This document shows positions 26,432 through 48,394 of a stretch of DNA of 64,000 bases, in pieces. This DNA is from Ptychodera flava (Eukaryota; Hemichordata; Enteropneusta; Ptychoderidae): positions 1,304,501 to 1,368,500 of the forward strand of contig NC_091947.1 in the NCBI RefSeq assembly GCF_041260155.1. The letters are read 5' to 3'. The notes below the pieces were generated by a model, which saw only the letters and a program-made list of their open reading frames with translations, searched no databases and was not told the origin of the DNA. A program made the position numbers and the translations under genes. Position 1 is the stretch's first letter, and every line of letters starts with the position of its first letter.

Positions 26432-28844
26432 ATCTATGTTAACGATTGCTTTAGATCGTAAAACACAAAAAGATATTGGTCCACGATGTTGAGGTTGAAG
26501 TTATTTGCGAAACTTGGGTCACCGACTCTGAGGTCGAAAAGATTTGTACCGATTGTATGCAAATCAGACATGTGCATGATGACATAGTGTGACAGGTTGC
26601 AATAGGCAAGCTTCAATTAGGATGTGATGAACTTGCATACGGCCTGTGTCATTGTGGTCTTTCTTTTCTTCAAACATGAGCTCAGTACGCCCTCTGCGGT
26701 CTACTTGTACTAACACACACAAAAATGACTTGGGCTGTCATAACACATAGGTCCTGTAAGCATTCGTGATTGAACTGACGATCATGTTGTAAAACAGTTC
26801 AAAACCAATACGCTGGGGGTTTATTTCTAGTCATGGACAGCCTTAATGATATATAGATTTTGCTTTATCACCATTTGTCAATATTCATTAGTAATATTTG
26901 TGAAAGTTCCCAGGGCTTCCGAATGTTTCAATATCGAGCGTTATTTGTGGCGGAACATTTATGAGAGCGTTACGACATTTTCATAAGCACAGCTTTAGTT
27001 GTTCCATCTACAGTTATTGTTCTACCGCTCCTATTAATACACTGAGATGCCTTTTTGCGAATTTTTCATAGCATTTATTCACTTAGTATTTTGTTTTAGA
27101 CGGCGCTCATACATCGATTTAAAGCATCTCTCTAGTGAGATCTTTCTCAGCTCTACCTTATGATGCAACGATTTAAATTGACGGCATGTCTTGCTGGACA
27201 TACATATGTCAGTGCAGTAATTAATAGTCAAGCATCATATAAGTTATTACAGCTTGAGATTACCGACTTTATGCAGCCACTTACGGACAAGTTAAATGGA
27301 GAGTTATATTTTCCTTGCCTGAAACAAACATTTTTGTGGTGAAAGGTTATTGGCATGCAATAATGAAAATATTTCAGACGTATACCTTGACTAAGGTCTT
27401 CTCTGATAATCTGCCTTCGTTGCCTACCCGGACAATTTCTGCAGAACAAATACGTGACATTGAGTTGTCAATTTATTCAATTCAAGCAGATCCGACAAAA
27501 TCTACCGGCAGTGTTTCTCACTGCATGATCAGTAAATTGAGAAAACAACAACAAGTAACAAATAGAAATACAGAACCATGCAAAAGGGATGACAAGAAAT
27601 GCACTAAAACCACATCGACAAAGAAAAGGTACACATGTCGGTCATAGATCAATGACTTTTTTGTCTAGACACGATAAATCAGCTAATATGTACTGTATAC
27701 ACCCCCTTGTCAAGAATAATTTGTTTGGGTGGTTCAGATTGCTGGTCACTATGCACGAGAGTGTGACCAAGGGTTCAACAGTTGTATTGCATCATCCAGA
27801 TCCTGATTCAGTAGGCTTTGAAGATACAGAAATCACCAAGAACCACAGTCGAGCCGAAATTCTGTGGTTCGGCCGAAAATCGGAGTTTTGGCACCAGACT
27901 ATTATGTTACTACACTTTGCAATTCTCGCCTTTAGGTAGACACTTACAGACAAGATGCACGGAGATCCTTGCCCGCCCGGTAGGATTCGTCCTGCCTGTA
28001 ACAAACATTTATACTTCCTCCCTGTCAAAAAATTAATTTGTTTTAGTGGTTCAGGATTCTGATCACTATATGCACAAGTGTGACCAAGGGTTCAAAAGTT
28101 GTATTTGCAGGTGTGTATACGCTACATGCAGATAAGCATGTAGTTTCCGTCATCACGTGCACACATAAGCCTTTAAGTCGCAGGGTATGTCAGTGAATAA
28201 ACGCTGGACAGGTTAATTATGGCACTCTATAGCAGAATATCATACCATAATTATCTACTATAACTTCGATAGTCTCTAGTCTTTTCTGTTTGCTGTTACA
28301 CGGTCCCTCCCTGTGGAGGGACCGTGGCTGTTATCATCACAATTGCTGGATTATACTGTTATTATCTTTACATTATCTTCAGATTTTTACGCTTACATTG
28401 GGTTTCCCATGCCATGTCTCAGACAAGAGTACCTGTCTAACGCCCTCCCTTGTAGAGATTTTATCTCGAAGCGTCCTCACGTGGCCAAGGCGTGTGAAGG
28501 TTGGGTCAAGATCGTACGAGAAGGAGATAGGAGATAGCGTCATTATTGGTTGAAATTTCAATGACAACAATCGAGTACGGGATATTCCATGGTGTGATCT
28601 TGTTTAATCTTAAGAAACAATCAAAGACTGGCGAGAATTTTCCAAGTGATGACCATTGAATAATGATGATAATTTTGTAGTCATGTAATTTTAGAAAGGT
28701 ATATAAATTTGTAGAGAATTTGCACTAGATACATACAGAATAAGACCTTAGATGCTGAACGTTACGTTTGCAATCTGTAATAAAGATTTAAAGTTGTGCT
28801 ACAATCGACATCTTGGTGTGTTGACTTCAGTTACAAACAGACAC

Positions 28845-28845
<1 letters not shown>
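26432..28845. other. Spacer between P4 and P5; partial tandem repeat, no recognised gene
   Basis: Plus-strand frames at 27160-27342, 27315-27647 and 27589-27939 overlap and may be pieces of one frame-shifted former gene, but I recognise no domain. Two direct copies of a block of about 95 bp (27700-27795 and 28015-28107) share 'gtgtgaccaagggttcaa'. A short hairpin, acggtccctcc ctgt ggagggaccgt, lies at 28301-28326. Confidence 0.4.
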
Positions 28846-28883
<38 letters not shown>

Positions 28884-28888
28884 AAGAC

Positions 28889-28943
<55 letters not shown>

Positions 28944-28944
28944 C
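28846..28944. repeat. (ACAG)n then (ATAG)n microsatellite
   Basis: Tetranucleotide repeats switch from GACA to GATA units near 28885. Confidence 0.9.
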
Positions 28945-29217
28945 ATGCGATTACTAGTTGAGAGTACTAAGGGCTATGGCAAACAGTAAATACCCCAAGA
29001 TATATAGGTTTGGCTACAGTCATACACAATATGTAGTATTTTCAATAATATCCCAATGTCTATAAAATACAATTTACAGATTTCAGTAAAGAATAGAAAG
29101 ACTGTACCGCTGCTATAACTCTTGATACGAGAATAATTGTGCTTCCTATACATCGACAACAGTTGCACAGACATGAACCATTGATTTGTAGAATGGATTG
29201 ACTGCCTTTTTCGTTAA

Positions 29218-29542
29218 GGTAGGATGCCCCATGTAATTCAATGGCATACAGTTTTGCCCAAACTCTCTGCAATAAAAATTTCAACAAATCTCTTAACGAA
29301 AAAAGAGAAAAAACTCAGGGTCACCATGCTTATTTTTGGACTAAAAGCAAATTACTTTAAATTTGAAATTCTAAAAGGCTGCTGTCATTCCTTGAAAATT
29401 ATTGTTTAGATCTTCACACAACTGAGACGAAGAAAAGTTTGTTTGATCAAAAAGCTTCAAATGGGCGCTCACAAAAAGTAGACCAGAAAATCGCTAAATA
29501 AAATTTGAGAGTCCGAAAACCATTCCCGATGGTCACTCTACC
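29218..29542. mobile_element. MITE family B, degraded copy
   Basis: TTAA-GGTAGGATGCCCC at the left and CACTCTACC-TTAA at the right, 325 bp apart. Ends and interior resemble the copies at 38554 and 43754. Confidence 0.6.
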
Positions 29543-29546
29543 TTAA

Positions 29547-30654
29547 GTCTGTGTAGTGAGGTATATTTCAAGGTAATTCTTATTTGCTGTGACATAGATA
29601 AATGAATATTCCCGATTTCACAAAATTAACATGGTCAGACCAAGTGTAGAGCCAAAACCGCGCTAAGAGTAGATAAGGAATCTCTTCATCAATACAGGAA
29701 AGAACAATGCAACTTTAAAATATGTTTGAACAATACATTTTTCAAGCTTGTGTTTGTGAGTGGCAGCAATTACCTGCAGTTTTACATTTGTCCAACTTTT
29801 GGTTTCATTGGATATATTAGTTTACAGTACACTCTAGAATCATTTTAAGTGCTAATTTTGTCGACGAGTTCAAATGCAAGTAGGTCACGTCGGGGGAAGG
29901 GGAAGGGGGCAGTCAAGGTTCCAACTTATACATTCAATGCTATAAATACCATGCTGTATGTGCAGAATCAGAACTTTCTTTTCAACAAAAGTTTATCGTC
30001 GTCCTTATCTGGCGTCTTTTATAACATAGGTTGCCATTTCTTTTGACCAAGTTCGTAGCACGATGAATTCAACAATTTTAGTTACAGAGATGCTCTCTTT
30101 TACACTTCTTCATTTATTCGAATATTCAGTGAAATTACACATTTTATTTGACACAATGACGAACGGAGATAGAAGGAACTCGACGCACTGAGCTATATAA
30201 TCGTAAGACATCAATTTGTCATACTAAATTCTCAGCAAACGTTCAGCATTATTTGGTATTCATGACTTCTACCATTAAGTCATGTTTCGTGTTCAAAGAA
30301 CGCAATCTACGGGTCCCCATGCTCCTGAAATTTGAAAATAGAAAATTGCACGATTGTACGACAAATTCACCTTGTAATCGACTCAAAACAAAAAGCTTAA
30401 TAACTAGAGAGCGTAAAACGATTACAGTGCCTCATCATAAAAACAACATTTGAAGTTCACTCTTGAACTTTTGAAATTGCTCTTTTGATCAATGTAGCAC
30501 CTAAGCCAAACAATCAGCAATGTACGCCGAGTCTCAATGACATTTGAAACTTGCCATGATACAGCTGTAACAAAGTACATTGGCATTTGCTAGCATCAGG
30601 GTAAGTAGCCCGACAGTACTTCATGTACTCATGGTCAAAGATTACTGTTCGGTT
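29547..30654. other. 3' flank of P5; no gene seen
   Basis: About 1.1 kb with no recognisable exon or transposon end; a G-rich run, ggggaaggggaaggggg-like, occurs near 29892. Confidence 0.4.
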
Positions 30655-33600
30655 TCATCGCCTCACGGAAGTATTACATGTATATGGATATGGCAACTCA
30701 CCATGGTCAAGCTTTGCCTTCTCGCACACTTTAGCATATTTACCACTCTCCTTCAGCTTCCTAAGGGCGGCATTGAACCATTCCAATACACGACTGCCCT
30801 TATGCGTGCCCAAGCTTAACCCTTCACTGCAGTTGATGACCTCACCAATTGGTTCAAGTCCAGGTGGGGTGCCTCCGAGAATTCCTGCCTTTTCAAAATC
30901 ACGGTCTTCTCCCGCCCATAAAAGTGCGAATGCCGCATCAATCTGTTTACAATAAGAAACGAGAATTATGCAAGTCTTCACTTGGGCCACGTATACAAGT
31001 TACTGATCAAATAACCACAGTGCTGCCATGTCATAGACGGTGGCACACACATATCCTGTCTTTACGATTCTTAAGCTCGTGCCTTTCTGCGACTTATTCA
31101 TCTCGGTAAGGCAAAGCGTTGAGAAACGACATTATGAGCACGAGAAGTATTTTTACGAAGTGTTGAAGTATACATGTCACTACAAGTCAATTTGCGATTA
31201 TTATACATCCACTTCCTACTTTGACTGAAAGATTGTATATATTTCTTCACACTGTGTTGTGTTGAGGTTTGTTGTACTGTGTTGTATTTGTCATTTAGAC
31301 TAACTATTTTATGTGATTTTGACCCGTAATGTTTGGTTTACGCATGGGTAAAATTGCTATTAATATACGGAGTACCTTTTTGTTTTCGAAACCCTCAAGA
31401 AGTCTTGAAGAGAAGTCAAAGTAGTGTACTTGGTTAAATTTTAGTGATTCGGCTCCTTTGACCATATTCTGGACGAGACAAACTGCTTCGCTATACCCAC
31501 CACGGATAAAACCTGTTTATGGGGTTACAATGCAAGTCATTGTCAGAAAAAGATAATAAATGTACCGTTTCGAAGAAATTGAACTTGTACAGCATTTACT
31601 TAGAAATAATGCAATACAATTATATCGTGCGCAAACGTTCTTATATGTGTAAGAAGCAAAATTGAAAAAAGGGTGAAATGATTGATAAATTAACAGAATG
31701 ATCTAGTGATGGTGGTCAGTTCAATGCTAAATGTAACCCTTTTATAACTGTTACCAATATGCTTTCCAGTTAGGTCATTCGGATCGAAGTTTCCTGGGTT
31801 CCCAACTGGAACAAATAATCTCGATTCTCCACCGTACTTCATCCACGAATCCGACAATGCCATCGCGTTCACTATACCACTCGTCTTTGTTACAACACAG
31901 CCATCGTACTGCCCAGATAGTATACCTAAGGAAAGAACGTTACTTAATTAACATAAATACATTAATTATGTTTTCACATTATCAAACAATACTAACTTGT
32001 GCGTGAATACAAAATAGTATCGCCTCGCTAACCCGTGAGGTCAAGATTGACATATTTACGTATTCACCCATTTCCCTAGACTCTCCACAGTCGCTGTGCC
32101 TTGTTTTGTGTGCGCCGCGATGGGTCTGCATTCTAAGGCTGTGCAGCTGTGAGCACGCGATGCCAGACACAGCGACTGTCCGTTCTTGCAAGGATATGAA
32201 TATTCATAAGGGTAGTGACGTCAAAAGAAACACCTATCTAACTGGGCGGAGAGAATATATACTAGTAGCTGGTAGACCTATATACGCGGTATGTTTTTAT
32301 TTTTCATTTTTAATTTTATTTGGCTATTGTACTTGTCATTTTTGTTTTGATTAACGGATGTGTGGAGTTCTATAAAGTACCCGGATCAGGCAGAAATCCG
32401 ACCGGTCGCTTGCAAGAACGTCCAGACCCTGGGATTCGCGTCACGTCTCTGAAGGGCGCGCGCGTGTTCCAACAGGGAAGAACGCGAATCGCAGGGTCTC
32501 TGCCAGACTACCATTTCCCCTGCCACCTACTTTGTAAGTTCGTAAGAAGGATTCGTATTTCCATTCAAAGAATACGAAATAATCCCTCCTTCAAAAGCGC
32601 GCGGAAATTAAGGTGAGTGAGCATGATCATTACACATCAAAGTATATTTTGGAATGTATATTTACTTACAGAATTTGAATTCGTAACGCATAGAATTTAC
32701 ACATTCAGAGATTATTCAATTATTCTTTAGGGGCTATGACCGTTATATACTATAATGCATTGTTGATGAAATAATTTCCTCTATTAACATAGTGAATTAT
32801 GAAATGGGTCAGCCCTCTTATATCAGTCTGAAAAACATTCATGTCACAAGAGTTTTGCTTGTTTTGGACTGAAAACTATAATTTTAACTATTGTCTTTTG
32901 TTATTTACCCTTTCCAGCCACTTCAACATCAGTGCCAGGAGAGGTGGCATGGCACTGCCAGTAGTCTCCTTGCTGCACGATACATTTCTTTCCGGCCTCC
33001 TTGCAAACTTTTGAAAAGGTTAAAATATCATTAACACAGGTATAGCTCAATGCATTTCTTTATTTGTTGATCATTAAGATAACCTCCGAAAATTACCACA
33101 CCTTCCAATCCGCGGCAACTCTTTCGTTTCGTGGAATGTCAACGAGGTTTTGACAATGAATATCCGAATATTCGATGGATATTGACACATGGAATATGTT
33201 GATAGTACGCATTGGTACAAAATTACTTGACACAAAATTCAGAGTCTATACCGAATATACATCGTTCGATATGGTTGCTACAATTCGAATTTTGACTTCT
33301 TCACCGTACACAAGCATTTGCTCATATGTGTGCACATATTATCTTCTCAACGAACTCAAACTTTCATTTGTTGGAGTCAAAGCAAACTGTGATTATTCGG
33401 ATCAACTATAAAAACACTCTTTGGTGTACTTTATTACCTTCGGCGAGAAGATCTTGAAAGAAACCTTTGATCTCTTGCCCATTTCTGTTGAATGCAGTAT
33501 ATTGCAAAAATTAATTGCTACTAATTTATATTTCAAAATATAACGCAATACAAATAATTCGTATTTTGGCTGCGTTAATATCTCTTTACTAAAATTTTCT

Positions 33601-36342
33601 TATGGAAGCTAAAAACAACAAATATGGCAAACAATTTACACTCTAGCATATATACTGTCATATAACTGACTTTGTTTCTTCCAAGGGGGTTTACACATTT
33701 TGGTTATGACTTGGCTCTAGTTTAGTGCTTGGCTTTACAATTTTGACGTTGGATGAAAGATAGAAATAAAATGTTATAGAGCACTACACGTACAAATAGT
33801 ACAATGAGCAATTGCAGACAATGTCCACCAAAAATGTGTACGTCCTATCATCTTTTTCTTTCATTAGTCCGTCCAGCATAGTTTTGTCTACAGCACTTCT
33901 AAACTGATGAAACATCAGGTGAGTCAGTAGCAAATCTTCTCGATTTTGTAAACCTCGGATCACTGGAATCATGGACGCACTGGTGTCTAACTCCTAATTG
34001 GGATGAGATAATAAGCTTATTTATTCAGAATGCGGTTAATAGTACAAACTAATTAATGTTGTAAGCAGTTTTCCAATATTCGCGACTTGTATAAAAGAGT
34101 CGGCACCATTCCTTGAACACTAAACGTTTATATTCCCATATAACTCTGAAATATGTCGTTGGATCGGAAGTGTAATTGTAGGAGCATTCAGTTATATTGT
34201 CCAGATGTTGCTTGATTTCCTTCTCTGCTCTGTAAAAATAGGAAACATTTCTCTGTCACCAGCACCCAAAGAATCTAAACCTAAACTGAAAACGTTAATA
34301 CGGATAATAACCTTACAGATAATTAATAGTAATAACAAAACGCGCAATCAATAGTGTGAAGCTTAATGAAATATTTACCAATGTTATCTTACTTCACAGA
34401 CTGTATTATATTTGGAAAGGCAACTTTAAAATTGAGGAATTAAATTCAAATTTCGACTTCAACACTAACAACAACTGGAGCTTCTATTTACATTTTAGGC
34501 GCAAATAAGCTGTTTGAAAAAGACAATGAACTTCTTGTAAATCTATTGCATATACCAAGTACTCTACCTGAAATGCTTTTCACCAGACAAGCCGCAGCCA
34601 ACTCCACTGATTACGGTATTATCGTCTTTATCAGGTTATGGATATTTCTCCGCGCTTTACCTGCCATTGTTTTGTACAGTTTCTAAAACACTTAACAGCG
34701 GGGTCTATACGAATACGACCCCACAATATTTGCGACAAAACTAAAACACGAGGATTCAAAGTTTGCCAAGTAGATGTATTTTGTCAGACTCTAATAATCA
34801 TGACTAATTTTACGCTTTTTCACGTCAGACACATTTTGATCGTAGGAGAAATACCGGCAGCCATGTTGATTGTTTACATTGACGAGCACACCAAAGATCG
34901 ACGCAAAGAAAGGTCCGAAGCACCAAAACTGATAACACAGACACGGGTTGTCGTGACATTGAACAATCAGAGAATAAATCCTGTATTTTTTGTTCGGAGA
35001 CAACAAACTTGGCTTGTGCATATTTCTAATACTTATTGTTTCAATTTAGTGACAATTGATAGTCAACACAAAATGCAATAGATATTTTTCATGAAATAAA
35101 ACTTGGGGTTTCTTTTTATTTTGCAGGATGTCTTTTTAATCTCTGTTTTCACAACGGGATGATACCTACAAAACGGCTGTTTAACACAAAGAAAAAGATC
35201 TTCTCAAAACCCACCAGGTCCTTCTGTAGCTTACAACTTTGACTCTCAACTGACTGAACCCAAGCAATTTAGCGCAAGGAGACCCGTCATTTGCACTTCA
35301 CCGGCTCAATTTACAAATTTGTCAAAGTAATATGTCGATTAGACATGATGCCATTATATGAAGATTGTTACGCGGTAAATGATTTTCAGCTTACGAAACA
35401 GAGAATCACCTATATTACCCTAGTACACTAAGTTCTCAACTGTATGCATATTGATGAAAACAGAATGATCCCTTCTGTGCTCTCTGATAAAATATAATGT
35501 TATCTTTTTCGCTGTTTTCTAATTTTAGATGTCCCCTAGATTCTATCGCCAAGGGCAATAACAACTGAAACTCTCTTAATACGGAAAGGTAAATACAAAA
35601 ACGTTTACGATAGTTAAGTAAAGATTTTATTGGAACGCCCTGAGGTGAGAGGCTACTTCACCCTTTATCAGCCTATCCTGGCACTGAAATATACTCCCAC
35701 CTGACGGACATATCGTAACAGCATTGCACGAGCCACTGGCACACTGATTCGACCAGACATCATTGCAAGGAGAAAGCGAGGTGACTCCGGAGATATTCCA
35801 ATAATGGTTTTCAGGTCATTTTGCAAGTCACGATGCCTAGGTCGATAGTCGGTACCAAAGTGAAAAGGGTCATCATGATATCCCCCGTTGTTAAACAGGG
35901 ATCCTGTCAAAAATCATTCCAGACGATAACACTTACAGACATGTCACAATATTGAGTAAACATACAAGATGCCTACTATGATATGACACTGCCCGGCTAT
36001 TTTAATGTATAGCGACAAGATATGATGTCTCAATTGAATCTGATTCATGCCAGATTTGTAAGTTTAACTAAATCTTTCCACTAAGCGTGCCATTTGAACA
36101 GCATTATATAGTAATAATGCAAATTAAGTATTTCATCTACTAGTCTAAAGCTTTTTCTATATGTCTTGATGGCAATCACTCACCCTTACCTTAGTATTAA
36201 TTACTCTAGTGCAAGGAGATACACTATTGAAGACCACAAAATATAACATAAGTTCTTACGAAAAGGAACGATATGGCTTTTTCAACGTACCTTCGGCTGA
36301 CACACTAAATAAGAGAGAAGTAATTGCGACACACCACTTCAT
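30655..36342 (-). CDS. P5: secreted SBP_bac_3-like protein, 398 aa, eight exons, intact
   Basis: Exons on the minus strand: 36342-36291, 35903-35701, 33993-33794, 33484-33438, 33007-32909, 31925-31755, 31512-31376, 30942-30655. They total 1197 nt in one open frame, all with GT-AG introns and the family phases. Signal peptide MKWCVAITSLLFSVSAE. Family landmarks: RTYTFLVDIVCNCSLYY, IKGFFQDLLAE, VCKEAGKKC, YDGCVVTKTSGIVNAMALSD, LTGKHIG, AVCLVQNMVKGAESL, IDAAFALLWAGE, SRVLEWFNAALRKLKESGKY. The C-terminus is longer than in P6/P7 (ends YPYTCNTSVRR). The acceptor of exon 3 could also be one codon further in. Exons 1-2 and the promoter are nearly the same as in P6, whereas exons 3-8 are strongly diverged, so the gene is a mosaic. 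Secreted, extracellular; ligand unknown. Confidence 0.85.
32030..32625. repeat. GC-richer inserted block in intron 5 of P5, with internal inverted repeats
   Basis: Base composition changes sharply from the surrounding intron. Inverse pairs include cacagtcgctgtg against the acagcgactgt block, cgttcttgcaag (32181) against cttgcaagaacg (32409), and agaccctgggattcgcg against cgcgaatcgcagggtct. It looks like a mobile fold-back sequence; a plus-strand frame of 98 codons (32320-32616) is probably a by-product. Confidence 0.5.
34695..34800. repeat. Dispersed repeat in intron 2 of P5
   Basis: 'gtctatacgaatacgacccc...caaaactaaaacacgaggattcaaa' recurs at 42495-42600 in intron 4 of P6 with the same internal order. 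Confidence 0.55.
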
Positions 36343-36640
36343 ATTGCATCCCCAATATATATCAGAAGAGTGACTAAGTGTAATTCTTCATAGATTACAA
36401 ACCATTGTATGTAAATGTGTGAAAAGGGCTGACTTCTAAATGATTGATAGGATCAGATAGACCTACAGACAGACCAACATATAGTCGACCTACAATATTT
36501 TATTTGATGTAATCTTTTATCAATTTTCTTCGGTATATATTGTATCCTGGGGATTATAATAAGCTTTAAAAGATTTTATTCATTGCTACAATTCTGTAAA
36601 TATCGAAGCAATAGATAAGGTGGCAAATGTTCTTAGTTTC
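35100..36640. repeat. Duplicated 5' module of P5 (promoter, exons 1-2)
   Basis: Aligns nearly base for base with 44870-46410, including intron 1, both exons, the promoter and upstream sequence. Confidence 0.85.
36404..36436 (-). promoter_or_regulatory. Promoter block of P5
   Basis: AAGTCAG (36435-36429) upstream of CATACAAT (36411-36404). The octamer ends 62 nt before the ATG, identical to P2 and P6. Confidence 0.5.
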
Positions 36641-37292
36641 ATTTGGTACTAAATGATTTTGGGAAGAAGTATGGGCAACCTGGTTTTGGTGCGAAGTGTC
36701 TCGGTCACCAAACCACCCATTTGTTCACCTGGTTCCCAAACACTTCGCAACAAAACCACTTCGCCCTATACCATCTCGTACCCTACCATTTTGCATCAAA
36801 ACCACTCCCTACCATTTCGCATCAAAACCTCTTCACACCAAAACAACCTCGTACCCAAACCTCTCCGCCAAAGGAATCACGTCGCCCCAAACAAAAACAA
36901 CACAATTTCGTCCCAAACTATCGCCAACCGGTAAAGCTAAAAACAACTAATCACTGCCATCGAAGTTTTCATCACCTATCTATCATCCCAAGTGGAGATA
37001 AAATGACAAACTGACATTGTGATGGCATTCAGTAGTTTGCGTTTTTCTTTTTCATCTACCGTGTCAGATGTTATGCGAGAATAAATGGTTTGTCGAAGCC
37101 AAAATGTCCTGATACAGTAATCCTTCCGCATTGCAGGTAAAAACAACGCTATATTACATTAAGGCATCGTTGTTTTATAATGTCTTGGTAGTATTATGAT
37201 GATATTGTGCTTGGGGCGAAGTGGTTTTAGTACAAGTAGGAATAGTACTTTGGGCGAAGTGGCGTTGGACGAGGTAGTAATCTTTGGGCATA
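36640..37292. mobile_element. Probable non-autonomous element with arrays of inverted 'CACTTCGC' motifs
   Basis: The left part (36690-36880) has repeated 'accacttcgcc', 'ccatttcgcatcaaaacc'-type units; the right end (37208-37265) has the inverse 'gggcgaagtgg' twice. The matching position downstream of the P6 copy of this flank (about 46380) lacks it. The plus-strand frame of 123 codons over it is proline/histidine/lysine-rich noise. Confidence 0.5.
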
Positions 37293-37297
37293 AACAA

Positions 37298-37705
37298 GCA
37301 GTATATCCGCCAGGTCCTTTGTTATATACGTGTGCAATTCATGAAGTTAGTTTATATTATTGAATACGGGGCTGCCGGTATTATAGGGGAATAAAAATCC
37401 TACATATCTAATGTGCTGTATCCATGCAGGAGTATACGATGATATATGTTTTATTCTCTAAATTGAGTATGTCAGATACAATATAGATTAATGATGATCC
37501 GAAGCAGTATATCCGCGAGGTCCTTTGTTATTACGTGTGCAATTCATAATGTAAGTTTAGATTATTGAATACCCGGCTGCCGGTATGCTAGGAGAATAAC
37601 AAGCCAACATGTCTAATGTGCTGTATCCATGCAGGAATATACAATGATGTATGTTTTATTCTCTAAATTGAGTATGTCAGATACAATGTAGATTAATGAT
37701 GATCT
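37298..37705. repeat. Tandem duplication of the P6 3' end, each unit with AATAAA
   Basis: Two units of about 205 bp (37298-37502, 37503-37705), both starting 'gcagtatatccgc' and including TTTATT (AATAAA on the coding strand) at 37450-37455 and 37655-37660. P7 has a single unit at 55697-55900 with its TTTATT at 55847-55852. These are the likely poly(A) signals of P6 and P7. Confidence 0.75.
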
Positions 37706-37892
37706 ACTTCAAAACTGTTTCCATCTTCAGGCATTGTTTATAAGACACAGTCGATCCGACCTTTATCACCTAAAATATGCAAATATGATAAGGAAAAGTG
37801 TATTACTGAATAGTAATTGTAATAGAACAATTTTAGTACATATCAGGTATCAAATGAAATCCCTTATTGAAAGTAAATAAAACATTCATTTG

Positions 37893-46104
<8,212 letters not shown>

Positions 46105-46165
46105 ATTGCATCCACAATATATACCAGAGGAGGGACTAAGTGTAATTCTTCATAGATTACAAACC

Positions 46166-46198
46166 ATTGTATGCAAATGTGTAAAAAGCGCTGACCTT
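46166..46198 (-). promoter_or_regulatory. Promoter block of P6
   Basis: AAGGTCAG (46198-46191) and CATACAAT (46173-46166), the octamer ending 62 nt upstream of the ATG. Confidence 0.5.
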
Positions 46199-46410
46199 TA
46201 AATGATTGATAGGATCAGATAGACCTACAGACAGACCGACTTAAGTCGACCGACAATATTTTATGTAATGTAAGCTTTAATCAATTTTCTTCTGTCCAAT
46301 TGTGTCTTGCCGATTATAATAGGCTTAAAAAGATTTTATTCATTGCTACAATTCTGTAAATATCAAAGCAATTAATAAGTTTTGAATTGTTTTTGGTTTC
46401 ATTACCGATA

Positions 46411-47835
<1,425 letters not shown>

Positions 47836-47932
47836 GACGTCATCAGGCATCATTTGTCGGAACTGTTGCCTGCCAGGCATCAGTTCCGAAAAATGATGCC
47901 CGCTGACGTCAAAAAAACATTGGCGCATGCGC
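47836..47932 (+). promoter_or_regulatory. Promoter-like region: hairpin, CRE-like and NRF1-like sites
   Basis: An inverted repeat pairs 47836-47865 with 47881-47910. Its right arm includes TGACGTCA (47904-47911, a perfect CRE). GCGCATGCGC, the NRF1 core palindrome, is at 47923-47932, 20 nt before the ATG at 47953. Function inferred from the motifs only. Confidence 0.45.
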
Positions 47933-47952
47933 GAACTGGAATGTAAACAAAG

Positions 47953-48195
47953 ATGCCGTCTGCGGACAAGCGAAACGATAGTCGAGAAATTTCTCGGTTT
48001 ATCCTACTTTCTGAAGAAGACCTGAATGCTCTGGTTTCAAACAAGGACTCGAAACGAACGAAGACGATAATCAAAGGTGCATTGAACGTTTTGCGACCCT
48101 GTCGGCAAAAACTTTTTCTTGCTGAACCACTCCAACATATTACATCATGCGACAACTTTTGTGTATGGTACGTGCTTATGTATGACTACGGATGA
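47953..48195 (+). pseudogene. N-terminal piece of a Crypton/KIAA1958-like tyrosine recombinase gene
   Basis: The frame begins MPSADKRNDSREISRFILLS and continues EEDLNALVSNKDSKRTKTII and KGALNVLRPC. This RF..lSeedl..L...KDSk.Tk..i..al pattern is the N-terminal SAM-like region typical of Crypton-derived DUF3504 proteins, recognised from memory. The frame degenerates after about NVLRPCRQK, where a donor (AAAG|GTGCAT) is also possible. A 186-bp fold-back element lies just downstream. It is probably the 5' part of the gene whose 3' exons are at 49926-50590; the catalytic middle is not found. Confidence 0.55.
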
Positions 48196-48208
48196 GGTGT
48201 GTTACAAA

Positions 48209-48394
48209 ACACATATTGACTGGCCATTAGGGCAACAGCATACGTCTTTAACCCCTCGGGCCTGTGAGTCACCCCTAAAAACAGACTGTTTCCCTCGGCC
48301 TACAGCCTCGGGAAACAGTCTGTTTTTGGGGGTGACTCACAGTCCCTCGAGTTACAGACGTATGCTGTTGCCCTCATGGCCAGTCAATATGTGT
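48209..48394. mobile_element. 186-bp fold-back element inside the recombinase gene
   Basis: acacatattgactggccatt with 'agggcaacagcatacgtct' pairs with its inverse ending at 48394, and an inner stem pairs 'gtgagtcacccctaaaaaca' with 'tgtttttgggggtgactcac'. The target duplication is not clear. Confidence 0.85.

Noticed and set aside
27730-28110. Two 'agggttcaa' motifs resembling the T-loop of a tRNA
   Set aside because: No matching acceptor stem, D-arm or anticodon arm; the motifs are part of a direct repeat of about 95 bp.
24926-36342. Ionotropic glutamate receptor as an explanation for the SBP exons
   Set aside because: No pore loop or transmembrane exons lie within or between the SBP halves; exon 7 follows exon 6 in frame without inserted membrane segments.
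36643-37014. 123-codon plus-strand frame
   Set aside because: It runs through repeated 'accacttcgcc' units; composition and repetition show a transposon-end artefact.
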